Shown one piece after another: positions 1 through 9,924 of a DNA stretch of 64,000 nt. The position numbers and the translations under genes are program-made. The stretch is from assembly GCA_002989075.1 (NCBI GenBank), contig PSQN01000010.1, positions 806,001 to 870,000 on the forward strand, read 5' to 3'. The notes below the pieces were generated by a model. That model was not told the origin of the DNA. It searched no databases and worked only from the letters and a program-made list of their open reading frames with translations. Position 1 is the first letter of the stretch, and each line of letters begins with the position of its first letter. The stretch comes from Arthonia radiata (Eukaryota > Ascomycota > Arthoniomycetes > Arthoniales > Arthoniaceae).

Positions 1-1465
1 GTGCGACTGCAATGCCCTTGCCGTCAGAGTTTCTGTCCTTCGCTGCATCTGCAGGAACTGACGGGACGTGGCGGACCAGGTTTAGCAAAGTACTGATGTA
101 CCAGTCGAAGTCGTTGATGTTGGCGTAGTTGTTCCGTGAGCACATGTCGAGGATGTTCTGAATGATGTTGATCCTGTAGTCATCAGGCAGCTGGGCGGCT
201 TCCTTCGGTTTTATCTCTCGAGGCTTGATGGACTTCGTTGCGTATTCGTCATCCGAGTCAGCGTAGGGTTCAACGCCACTGTGCATCGCTCGGTCATTCT
301 CGACGTCATCTGCTTGAGAAGCCAGGGGAGAAGCCTGCAATTGTCGCATGAGGCGGTCGACAACCACTGTCAGGTTTTGCGCATTTACCATGCCTGCAGC
401 AAGATCCAGCGCACGATGTCGTATGGAAATGTCAGGATCATCAATGCACTCCAGTATGGCGTCTTCGTGGAGTGAGACTAGATAAGGGTGTAGCTCCACG
501 ATCCTTCCGAACGCGAGTAAAGCCACGTATCTCAGGTTTGGATCGCCTTCGACCGCCAGCATCCCACGTAATTTGGTCACGCAAAGTCGTGCAACCTCAT
601 CGCCTTCTGTGGTTCCAGCAGCGCTTGTGAGGAGGCCGCCAGTAATGATGCCATTGATGCACTCATACAGCAAAGACATTGCTGGCGTTGTCTGCATGAT
701 CGTGGTTAGCGGAGGAAGCAATTTCTTCACAAGCCGTGGCTCCAATGGCGTCAGAGTAGCAAAGAGCTTGATGATCTTGATAGCCATCCAATTATTATTG
801 CTTTCCACGAGTAAGTCAAAGAGCCGCGGAGCGAGAGGCAAGAAGTCTTGAGGTCTGCGCCATCCAAGTTCGCATACTACATTCACGACTGCTGCAGTCA
901 CGCTGGGATCCTCCGACTCGTCTTGCAGGCGCTCTTTGATCTTGGGCCAGGTTGGCCGTAATGTCTCAGGATATATCAGAGCCAGTCTGTACAAGGTCAC
1001 TATGGTCTTCTTGCGTATGATTGGATTTGAATGAGATAGTCGTGGCAGAAGATCAGAAAGTAGGGAATTTGCCATGGACATGTTGAGGACGTGCGGTATT
1101 GCAACAAGAGGCAGCGATATTGTCGGGGCCATCGGAGATCCCAGATCTTTCTTCAGTTGATTCTCCACAAGCACGAGCACTTCTGTGTCTGATCGAAAGC
1201 TCTGAACTGCTGCCAGGTATGCGACGCGCTTCTGCGGATATTTTTGCGACGACATAACCTCCAGCACATTGAAGGAGGCCCACGACATGTCATGCCCAAA
1301 CATCTCGAGATAGGTCAACTTCAGTAGTGCCGTCGCTTTTAGGTCCATGTCCTGGCCCTTGATCTCGCGCCTGCATTCTCGAATGCTATCTTGGATGTAA
1401 GCGCGCTCGTTGCCTTTGTGGTTGCGCAGGCCTCGAATGAGGTCGTAGAGGCTCTTTTCGAACAT
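1..1465 (-). CDS. APL5: AP-3 adaptor complex subunit delta, 5' part (partial)
   Basis: Large subunit of the AP-3 coat, which sorts cargo from Golgi/endosomes to the vacuole. The minus frame is open from the ATG at 1465 to the window edge, 488 codons without an intron, and continues outside. The protein begins MFEKSLYDLIRGLRNHKGNE, the conserved delta-adaptin start, followed by the adaptin HEAT-repeat trunk with family landmarks LKLTYLEMFGHDMSWASFN (about residues 50-70), NNWMAIKIIKLFATLTPLEP, AMSLLYECINGI and SIRHRALDLAAGMVN. The frame then enters an acidic linker (DSDDEYATKS). The C-terminal part is off the window. It is divergent from EMC2. The start is chosen because the conserved N-terminus begins at this ATG. 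The identification is strong; the gene symbol follows yeast usage. Confidence 0.95.
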   Translation of the reverse strand, partial: MFEKSLYDLIRGLRNHKGNERAYIQDSIRECRREIKGQDMDLKATALLKLTYLEMFGHDMSWASFNVLEVMSSQKYPQKRVAYLAAVQSFRSDTEVLVLVENQLKKDLGSPMAPTISLPLVAIPHVLNMSMANSLLSDLLPRLSHSNPIIRKKTIVTLYRLALIYPETLRPTWPKIKERLQDESEDPSVTAAVVNVVCELGWRRPQDFLPLAPRLFDLLVESNNNWMAIKIIKLFATLTPLEPRLVKKLLPPLTTIMQTTPAMSLLYECINGIITGGLLTSAAGTTEGDEVARLCVTKLRGMLAVEGDPNLRYVALLAFGRIVELHPYLVSLHEDAILECIDDPDISIRHRALDLAAGMVNAQNLTVVVDRLMRQLQASPLASQADDVENDRAMHSGVEPYADSDDEYATKSIKPREIKPKEAAQLPDDYRINIIQNILDMCSRNNYANINDFDWYISTLLNLVRHVPSVPADAAKDRNSDGKGIAVA

Positions 1466-1871
1466 CACGTTGGTCGCCTGTCAGCAGACCAAGCTGACCC
1501 AAGCTTGTCTTTTGCTGCACAGAGTCTGTTTCGTCTGAGCTGTTCATTGACTGCATCTCGACGATAAGTTTGCGGCGGTCGGAGGGAGCATCTGTACCAT
1601 CCGCTCGGAGGTGTGTGATCCAGAGAGCCGAAGTGAATTCTGTACGGTCACGCAATGCTTGAAAACACAGAGCAGTCGTGGACCGCAGAAGGAACGATGC
1701 GGTGGACGTCGTGATGGCCGATTTCGAAGTGCCAAGACCTCGAAGATGTCACCAACGAGATTGCGGCTCCGTCTCCATCTTTTTGATGCGATCCTTCTCC
1801 GTTCTCAACCCAGCATGATACCATGATAACGCAGCTGAATTCATAAGCGGTCGATATTCCCGTCCTCTATA
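1466..1871. promoter_or_regulatory. Shared 5' region between divergent AP-3 delta and EMC2 genes
   Basis: This 406-bp interval separates two divergent start codons, so it must hold both promoters and both 5' untranslated regions. Small open frames occur in it on both strands, but none resembles a known protein. No TATA box or other specific motif was assigned. Confidence 0.6.
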
Positions 1872-2864
1872 ATGTCCGCAGACCTCCTTCGACCGCCTGC
1901 ACATCTGTCACAAGCCGACGCCCTACACCTTTCTCAGCAAGCTCCCTCAACCCTTCGCAAGCACTCCGGTTGGGCTCTACCATGGCCTCTGTCGCTGCTG
2001 GCGACCAACGATTCCCCCGAAAAATGGGCGATACATGAGAATCTCCTCTACTCCTGTCTCCGGACCGGCGACGATAAGTCAGCATTCGCATGTCTACAGA
2101 AGCTGAAGGAACGCTTCGGCGAAGACAACGAGCGAGTGATGGGCCTGGTTGGGTTGTATCACGAAGCAACAGCGGCTGATCAGAAGGGTCTTGCAGTGGT
2201 ACTAAAGTCATATGAAGAGGCAATAAAAGAGAAGCCAACCAACATGACCATACGCAAAAGGCACGTTGCATTGCTCAAGAGTATGGGACAAGCTGATGGC
2301 GCGACTGCGGCACTGGTAGATCTCCTCGATGTCAGTCCGGTGGATGGAGAGGCTTGGACTGAGCTAGCTGAGCTTTACCTCAGTCAAGGAGCATATTCAC
2401 AGGCAATATACAGCATGGAAGAAGCGCTGCTTATCATGCCAAACGCATGGAACTTGCACGCCCGACTTGGAGAGATTGTCTACATTTCAGTCTCCAACAC
2501 GACCAATGATAACATGCTCCTGAAAGGCTTGACGCGGTCTCTCAAGAGCTTTTGCCGAAGTGTTGAGCTTTGCGATGACTATTTGCGCGGATACTACGGG
2601 CTCAGATTAACGACCTCGAAATTGCTGCAGGCCCTCAACAAAGCCGACAGCAAAGCTGTTGTCTCCCGCGACGCTTCCGAGGACGACTTCGCACCTCCTG
2701 GCGTGGCCACCGTGCAGCGCTTGAATGAAGTTGCGACGAAGAAGCTGGCCGAGATCGTCCGCAAGGCCTCGTTGAAGACGAGCCATTGGGAGGGTTACGA
2801 AGAGGCGGAAGTCACTGCAGCGCGTGAGCTTCTTGACAGAGATGGTGCCTCCATTACCCGTTGA
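1872..2864 (+). CDS. EMC2: ER membrane protein complex subunit 2 (TPR protein)
   Basis: Cytosolic TPR subunit of the ER membrane complex (EMC), which inserts tail-anchored and some multipass membrane proteins into the ER. A single exon gives 330 residues, close to the usual EMC2 length. Family features seen are WALPWPLSLLATNDSPEKW near residues 34-52, SCLRTGDDKSAFACLQKL, and TPR helices with DGEAWTELAELYLSQGAY (about 155-172) and the following helix with EEALLIMPNAWNLHARLGEI. The C-terminus has the LCDDYLRGYYGLRLTTSKLL block typical of EMC2. The gene starts 406 bp from the divergent AP-3 gene and ends 70 bp before the convergent J-domain gene, so the 3' ends are close. The call is firm from whole-protein character. 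Confidence 0.93.
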   Translation: MSADLLRPPAHLSQADALHLSQQAPSTLRKHSGWALPWPLSLLATNDSPEKWAIHENLLYSCLRTGDDKSAFACLQKLKERFGEDNERVMGLVGLYHEATAADQKGLAVVLKSYEEAIKEKPTNMTIRKRHVALLKSMGQADGATAALVDLLDVSPVDGEAWTELAELYLSQGAYSQAIYSMEEALLIMPNAWNLHARLGEIVYISVSNTTNDNMLLKGLTRSLKSFCRSVELCDDYLRGYYGLRLTTSKLLQALNKADSKAVVSRDASEDDFAPPGVATVQRLNEVATKKLAEIVRKASLKTSHWEGYEEAEVTAARELLDRDGASITR

Positions 2865-2934
2865 TGTTCATATTATTCCCATCCGATTCTCCGTCCCAAG
2901 GGGTATCTATGCAAACGCTACCGAATAGCCAGCC

Positions 2935-3752
2935 TCAATAGCTGACTGCCTGCGCGAACACCTTAGCTGCCAACTCTGACAGCAGCTTGGCCTTGTCGCC
3001 TTGTGGCAGTTCCTGTGTTGGGTCAGCATAAGCTTCAGTCAAGAGATGGGCCAGACCATACCTGAAAGACTGAGTACACTGATTTCCCTCGCGAATCCCG
3101 GATTGCGCCCAGTCTGTTCCCTGCGACAGCGCCAGCGAGTGCACCGGGTGCATTGGCGACAATGAAGCCCATACTAGCACCAGATATTCCGCCAATGATA
3201 CCCCAGAATCGACCAGTTGGAGTGTGAGCCTGGCCCTCGGACATACCCTCCTCATTCATCATCTCCTCAAATACACCACCAAACTGCTCATTGCTGAAGC
3301 GCTCTTCATCAGCCTCGTTCTTCGCTCCTCCAAAGCCGAAGGACGACCACGGGAAGCCGCCCGGTGGCATCTCTGCACCTGTCTCTTCATCTGGATCTGG
3401 TGCCCCACCACTGAACATCCGAGTGTTGTCATAGTCGCGTCTTCGCGTCGGGTCTGAGAGGGTATAGTAGGCGTCGTTGATCTGTTGGAAGCGCTTGGTC
3501 TTCTGCGCGCGCTCTGCGGATTCTGCTGGAACGCGGTCGGGGTGGTGCTTGAGGGCGGCTCTGGTTGCGACAGTCAGCAAGCGCGGTCTGTGGTCGTGAA
3601 CGGGACACATACTTCTTGTACGCCTCTCGAATCTGCTGTTGACTGGCCTTGGAGTCTATCTCAAGCACTTTGTACAGATCTGGAGCTGCAGTGTTCAGTC
3701 AGCTCCAGGACTAGAAAGCCTGAACACGGTCAAAGCACGTACTAGGAGCCAT
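2935..3752 (-). CDS. J-domain (DnaJ) co-chaperone with glycine-rich hydrophobic segment
   Basis: Four exons on the minus strand: 3752-3743, 3685-3613, 3560-3062 and 3012-2935, joined at GT/AG sites in consistent phase to give 219 residues. Exon 1 codes only three full codons. Residues about 5-70 form a J-domain: DLYKVLEIDSKASQQQIREA, then HPD at 34-36 (the Hsp70 ATPase-stimulating motif), then FQQINDAYYTLSDPTRRRDYD. After a Gly/Phe-rich linker, residues near 145-180 form a Gly/Ala-rich hydrophobic stretch (IIGGISGASMGFIVANAPGA) resembling a glycine zipper or membrane hairpin. If intron 3 were retained the protein would end early with VWSGPSLD, so alternative ends are possible. The J-domain is certain; the subfamily and cell compartment are not known. 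It converges on EMC2. Confidence 0.88.
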
Positions 3753-5228
3753 TGTGATAAGTGTAGCCTTTGTCTAAACGCTCGTTGATCGGCTCAATAT
3801 CTACGAAGGACTTCTTGGTATCCTGTCTGTTCGTGAATCTGCAGAACGATGCCTGCGCGCTTTCCAACATCGACCTGGCCGTGCACTCCAGTGACGTAGT
3901 GAGTGCCACGATCTCTCTAGACGACACCCAAGAGTAGCGCAGACTTCCCAAAACTCCAGCAACGCATCACGAAATATTCTTGCTCCTCATCAAAAAGCCA
4001 CAGAACCTGCCACGACCACCGCTTTGACTCTGATAGCGGCCTGCGTTGCCATGTCATAGCAATATGACTCGGATTCTGGAGATCGACCTCTTCTAGGAAG
4101 CCTGCACTCCTGCCCGTGGAGTGGAGGCGTCGACATAATGAGAGAACAAATCCACATTTGAGGACTTTGCGGATACGATTAGAAAGTGTTGTGATAGTGT
4201 GATTGATATTCGGAAATTGAACAGCTTCTTTAATGTCCACATGAGTCTTTTTGTTGTGGTTGTCGCTTGACATTGAGACAGGGTGGTCTATCTATGCTCG
4301 TTTTTCAATACGAAAGTGTTGTGTATCAAGATGTAGCCTCGCACGCCTCAGCCTGCATATGGAATCCAAGAGTATGTGTCATGAGCTCATGTTATCTGGA
4401 CAAATGCCTTCAGATCAAGAGTCCGGACAAGTGAGCTCTCTCATCTACTAGGGATACGAATTTCGTCTCACATAAGCCGACTCTGCGGTCCAAACATGCA
4501 AGAGCCTCTTCGAAGCATATTGTGCGTGAAAAGCTACCGTTTATTGCTGAGAAATTCGCACCTCCCACACGCGCGCGCTGAGTGTCGAGAAAGACGTAAG
4601 CTCCCTCCTCTCAGATTTTCACATGGGGTACATTAGCGTTCACACCGCTCCACCAACTCTGGCTTCTTCATTTAAAGGGTCGCACAACAACCGAAGTATC
4701 GCAGACACAAGGTTGAGCATACGTTGTATTAGGGCCTAGAGGTCTACTCGCTCCATGTGAGCATTTAGGAGGGGGGCACGTCTAAGCTGGTAGGCATGGT
4801 CTCTGTGAGTGTTTGAATTTACCGACATGCACCTTCCCCAGCAGCGGTAGAGCAGGGCGATATAGCAGACACTGCTGCCACTTGAACCGGTGTCTCTATG
4901 ACGTCTCATTATCTGCTCAATTGTCCTCTTTCATTCCGTCCATCATTCTCGACATGGCTGTCAACTTATCTTGGCTTGCCGAGCGTGGCCAGAATGCGAC
5001 CCTTTTGGAGTCTTCTCAAGGCACACTCGAGCTCAGCCAAAGACGGAGTCGAAGTTTGTGCGTAGCGAAGGAATGATCATGTCACAGACCTCGGTAAGTA
5101 TATCATAACAGCTTCCTGTTGACTATGGAGAGTTGTACGAACGAAGGATGCTGAAGCAGCGAACAAATATTGGAGCTTGATCGACCTTGACCAAAGAAGC
5201 GCTCGACAAAGGATGGCTTTCCAGATCA
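3753..5228. other. Intergenic, no gene recognised
   Basis: Short open frames on both strands (for example 3917-4273 minus and 4813-5076 plus) show no recognisable domain, and no splice-joined frame could be built. The right part must hold the 3' end of the gene that stops at 5229. Confidence 0.5.
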
Positions 5229-6104
5229 CTACGACTCCGTTCGCTTGTGATGCTTGGGTACCAAATGCCATCTGGATTCCATCTCCCGTTTGATACGCCT
5301 GAACGCAGTCTCATGATTGTCGATAACGAATGCCATCTCCATCGCCACTACGAACATACATAGCTGTGAGAGTGTTAGCCCCGGCGTCCTTCTGGATCGG
5401 GCTATACCATCCAGCCAAACATCAACCATTGATACTTACGAGAATATCTTTGTCAGTATCAGTCCCGGAAATCGTAAAGGCGGCGCCGTCCATCATTGAT
5501 TTTCCAGGAGAACCCGGCGGATGCAAGCGCTCCAGGTCATACGTAGGCCGATGCGCAATCATGCCCAAAATTGCATGTCTGCCACCCGCCTTCTCATACC
5601 ACTTTAGACCAAGCTGACTATTCCGCGATCTCCACCATTCGCCATCGCGGGTGAGACTATTCGATCTACCATAAACCACATCATCGACGAGCACGCTATC
5701 AAGCTGCGATGTGCCCTTGGGCGTTAATGTGTAGCATTCCTGACTGCCCGCTTTGAAGACTGCAACGGTCAATAGGTGCTCTCAGCTGAGTCGAACCTCG
5801 ATCTCACCTGTCTGCCAGTACGTGTAGGATTCAGATCCTATCCGGCGAGGCTCGCTCTTGAGAACGAGCTCCCAGCGCTTCGAATCCACCAACTTCCATA
5901 TCTCCGACGCCCTTTCTCTGCATGATTACTTTGAATTACGTACGTGACCTTTACAGCGGGGACTTCTGGGACTTCTTGGACTTCTTGGATTCCTTGAATT
6001 CCTTGGATTGATTGCTGAGACGGTGGCCTCTCCGGATTCATGGAAGGGTATCGAATGAACCTCTCGAGAGTCGTTGCTGATTGATGCTTTGAGGATGACG
6101 CCAC
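5229..6104 (-). CDS. Uncharacterised protein, possibly tubby C-terminal-like/LURP-one-related fold
   Basis: Four exons on minus (6104-5944, 5917-5808, 5759-5440, 5363-5229) join in frame through GT/AG introns of 26, 48 and 76 bp to 241 residues. The first intron is unusually short, so the 5' end is less sure; an internal ATG at 6041 is an alternative start. Residues 23-52 are a low-complexity run with repeated GIQ/EVQ/EVP. The core reads WKLVDSKRWELVLKSEP, YTYWQT, then VLVDDVVYGRSN, DGEWWRSRNSQLGLKWYEK, MDGAAFTISG, and a final hydrophobic helix ILLCMFVVAMEMAFVIDNHE. Alternating strands followed by one C-terminal helix fit the tubby/LURP-one architecture (lipid-binding or scramblase-like proteins), but this is an inference from pattern. 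No signal peptide is seen. Confidence 0.7.
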
Positions 6105-8500
6105 TCCGTAGAGTATTCACGATTACAGAGCCAACCAGCCACAGCCTATCAACGTGGCGGTAAAATAGTACTGCTGCTTTTGTACACGGTGTTCACGATG
6201 CAAGCTGCACCGTGGCCCTACGCGACACTCGAAACAGCGAGTTTTAATGGAACTTCGCAGTGATGTACTGTTTGCTACCCGCACCGCAGTGCCATTCTGG
6301 AAGTTATTCTACCCATTCTGCCAAAGCAGATGGCTTTTGACTGGGTATAGAGCTTACGACTTCAATGATCAAAGGGCAAGGCCTGCACTCTACGCAAGTA
6401 AGGTATATCCAGAGCCGGCTGACTCTCAGTCCAGAATCGTCTACTACGCGGGTGTCCCCAATCGTAAGAGCAGCACGCTACGTTGCAGAGATTGAACATC
6501 GCGACGTCTACCAGCGTGGTACACGCAGTACCCTCGATCCTCCAGCAGCATACTCCGTATGGTTAGTAGTAATCATCAACGCTTGCGTGCTTCAAGCCAA
6601 GTGATGCCTGTAATGTTGTGCGACCGTGTGCAGCGCGATCAGCCACAGACTCAGCACCCTGGCAAACCTCAAGACCCTCGCCGGTCACATCTTGATCATC
6701 AATGCAGGGCAACGATGTCAGGACCAGCGTCAACACGACATGGCTTGCCCTTGATCATCATCAAGTCCTCAACATCACCACTGGGTTCAAGGATATGCTC
6801 TTCGAATTGAATCAGTAAGACTTACCGAGCGGATCTTGAAAGACGTGCTCAAATCTCGAGGAACGCTACAAGGCCCTTGGCGTCACGTCTAGACCGAGAA
6901 GAAAACACATCAAGAATTTGCACGAACTTGTACATTCCAGAAAAGGACCAAAACACAATCTCAAGCAGATAAAGCAGCGTTTCAGATACACGCCTCCCTT
7001 GCGTTGGCAAATTATACGCCTATTCAGATCCCTCGCACATGCCCCATGCAGGTAAGAAACCACCCAGATTGCCTTCCATCACCTCGAAATCATTCAACAT
7101 CTTTTCGGAACCCCTACTCAAACCGCAAATTGTCAAACAAACCCTTCAACGCTGACTACAGCACATTCCCAGCGCGCCGGCCAGGTCACATCGCCAGCGC
7201 CTGCAGAGCGCATCCCCAACAGCCGCCGCGCTTCCAAGCTCGCCAAGCACGCACAGATCTCGACCCCTGTCCTGGGATTTCCTCCTGTAAACCGTGTGCG
7301 CGCGCCCGCTCGCTGCAAAGTGCTGACCCGCACGTCGGCGCGGCTACGCCGGATGCGGTAAGTCGGCTTTGATCGACTCGGCTGCCTTCTTTGCTGCGAT
7401 CTGCGCGGTGCGTCGTCATCGTTGTTGTTGGGTTTTGATGATTTCGTGGGTGAGCCTTGCGAACTCAGGCCCTGAGGTTGTGCTGGAGATACTGGTCCTG
7501 GTGGTGACTGCAGGTGAGTTGTGCGTATCTGGGGGACCTGCAAATCCAGAAGGTGGACCCCGCCAACCCACCAGAAGCCCCTAGCGCGTCCCCATTGGTC
7601 TGCGTGCTGCTCTTTTCGGTCGCGACGCGCAATCACTAATCGCCGATGTCACCGCCGTGGCAGCCTTGTTCCTTTGCGGAACCCGAGTCGCGGATACTGG
7701 ATCGCTAACTCGTGTCCTCGGAACGACCACCGTCACCTCGACATTCGAGGCACAACCAACTTGTCTTGACAATGCACCAACAGCAAACCGGTTCCAATGG
7801 CCAAATGTTGGTCAAACAGCAGATCAACGTCATACCTGCCCAGAGCTCCCTGCCCGCACTGAATGACACGTTCTGCAGATCAAGCTTCAGTCTGCCAGCG
7901 ATCGCGCATGCGCATGCAAGTTCGTGGTTTAGAACCGCACGCCCGTTTCACATGCGTGCGTGTCAGCCCTAGCCAGCTGTTTGCCTGCAGTGACCCGTAG
8001 ACGCAGATGCAGTCGTTGGTCGCAGATGCAGTCGCCACAAGCTAAGTAGGCAATGGCCCCGGCTGAGAGCGGGGCATTAGCTACCTGCCTGCCTGCCTGC
8101 CTGCGGTGTCGGTCGGTGGGGTTGAGGGATTAATGACTGGCGTTGTGACTGCTGTGAGGTGCTCGTTATTAAACGGGTGTTGGTAATAGGTATTTGCTGG
8201 CTAAGGAAGGCGAGGAGGGCGAGGCTGAGAATTGGGAGGAGGTTCGAGCTTGAGCTTGAGCTTGCGTGGACGGATGCTGAGGTGACGGCGGTGGTGAGGT
8301 CTGCAGCTCCCACGGGGAAGTCGAGAATTGAATGGACTTGTGGGTTTGATGTATGTTGTCAACGTGAATGGGATGAATGCGACCAGCTCGTGCAGTTTGT
8401 CTGGTATAGCTTCACCGTGAAGGCTTTTCCTTCTCGAGACAGTCTTGATGGCTTCGCCGACCTGTCAGTGTAGGAGCTTGGGGTCAATTCAGGAGTCTCG
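6105..8500. other. Long intergenic stretch, no convincing gene
   Basis: Overlapping small frames occur on both strands. A GC-rich part at 7130-7640 has open frames on both strands at once (minus 7636-7133, plus 7004-7372) and a GTAAGT donor-like site near 7359, but no protein family is recognisable and no consistent exon set was found. A (CTGC)n microsatellite sits at 8084-8104. Confidence 0.45.
8084..8104. repeat. CTGC microsatellite
   Basis: Five uninterrupted tetranucleotide units lie in non-coding sequence. Confidence 0.8.
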
Positions 8501-8789
8501 CCGATGCTTCTCTGCTTTCGAAGGCTCTACGGGCATGACTGGCATGTGGATGCTGCTGAAGAAGGGTGGGTGAGCAGATGGCGAGAGGAGCATTCTCCAG
8601 CCTGGGTCATGGAGGTCGTGATGTCACCTCGACGTCGCCGGTGCTTCGGGCAGTATGAAGAGAGATTGCGGCTGGTCATAGGGGAGTGGTGTGCTGGTTC
8701 TGGTCAATATAGTGAGGTGATGCTCGAGCCTGGGATCGGGATGGGCAGCAAGATTGATAGATCTACAATTGAATGAACACGCTCTTCAA

Positions 8790-9510
8790 CGACGACGTCG
8801 CCGGCACCTTGGTCATCGCGAAGAGGGATCGTGGGGCTGTTAGGGAGGGGCCAATGCTCTTCAAGAAGCGTAGTAAAAGAGAGAACGAAGAGCATTTTCT
8901 AGTTTTGGTCATGGGGTTGTGGTTGCCATTTGTCGACGTCGCCGGCGTCTTGGTCAACCTGGAGAGACGTTGCGGGCTGGTCAGGGAGGGGTAGAGTGCT
9001 GCTGAGGAAGCGTAGGAGAAGAACTGTTGGGGAGCAGTTTCTAGTTTTGGTTATGGGGTTGTTGTTGCCATTTGTTGATGTCGCCGCCGTCATAGTCTGC
9101 ACGAAGAGAGAATGTGAGCTTGTCAGGGAGGCAGGTAACGCTGTTGAAGTGGCGGATGAAATGACCAGCAGCGTTGTGAGAGGGTGCAGGATTGGAAGAC
9201 TTGAGACAAGACGACGAGCACGATTGTAGGTTAGCAAACCTCTCCAGCCACCTCTCGAGAGCTTCGCCAGCATCTTGGTCGGGTTGGAGACGCTTCGGGG
9301 ACTTGCTACGGGTGAAGAGAAGGCTGTTAAAGTGTGCAGACGCAACAGCAAGCAGCGTTCGGCAATAACAAAAGAGTGGAGGGCTGCTGAAACGGGGAGA
9401 AGAGATAGCCAGCAACACTGAGGATCAGTGAGTGTTTGCAGCCACGTCTCGAGAGCCTCGCCGGCATCTTGGTCGGGTTGGAGACACATCGTGGGCTTGC
9501 CACGGACTAG
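8790..9510. repeat. Degenerate tandem repeat, about five units
   Basis: A block with the core GTCGCCGGC followed by TTGGTC, then a GAGA-rich and a GGGCT/GTCAGGGAGGGG-like segment, recurs near 8797, 8934, 9075, 9258 and 9450, with spacings of about 137, 141, 183 and 192 bp. Between cores, another shared element (TTTTGGTCATGGGGTTGTGG) occurs at about 8902 and again, slightly changed, at about 9044. Open frames crossing the block on both strands are by-products of the repeat. No coding role is visible. Confidence 0.7.
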
Positions 9511-9924
9511 GAGCCTGCTGGTCAAGCAAGAGGGAAAGTATTTCACTGAAAACGTATGAGAAGAGTAGGGTGTTTGGAGTGAATATGATTAATCACTACG
9601 TATATCCAACTTCAGTGTCCAAGACAAGGCGGGTAGATCCAAGTCAAGGTGAAGTGGTGTGTCTGCTATGCAAGTCTTGTGACCTCCTCCGCTACCATTA
9701 AATGTACTCGTCGTTGAATTACCGACATGAATGTCAAAATCCCACCAAGCACCGTTGCCATGCATAAGGAGTGCTATCATCAATCAGACATGGGCGAGCC
9801 AAGAGCACGAAGCGCCGGGGACGCCGCTCGGCAGGTCATCGTTCATGTCGTTGCGATCGTTAAAGGATTGTAGAGGGATATCCTGGTCAGGTTGCGAAAT
9901 GCGTGAATGCTTGAAGCTGCCGAC
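9511..9924. other. Intergenic, 3' flank of the PIR-like gene
   Basis: Nothing recognisable. A minus-strand frame at 9783-9589 is short, with no homology or splice partner that I can see. Confidence 0.5.

Noticed and set aside
6247-6810. Overlapping plus-strand frames that could be an extra gene
   Set aside because: No frame shows a known domain, and attempted splice joins left stops in every combination tried.
7004-7636. Open frames of 122 (plus) and 167 (minus) codons in a GC-rich stretch
   Set aside because: Both strands are open because of high GC content. Neither has a recognisable domain, and the GTAAGT site near 7359 has no matching downstream exon that I could find.
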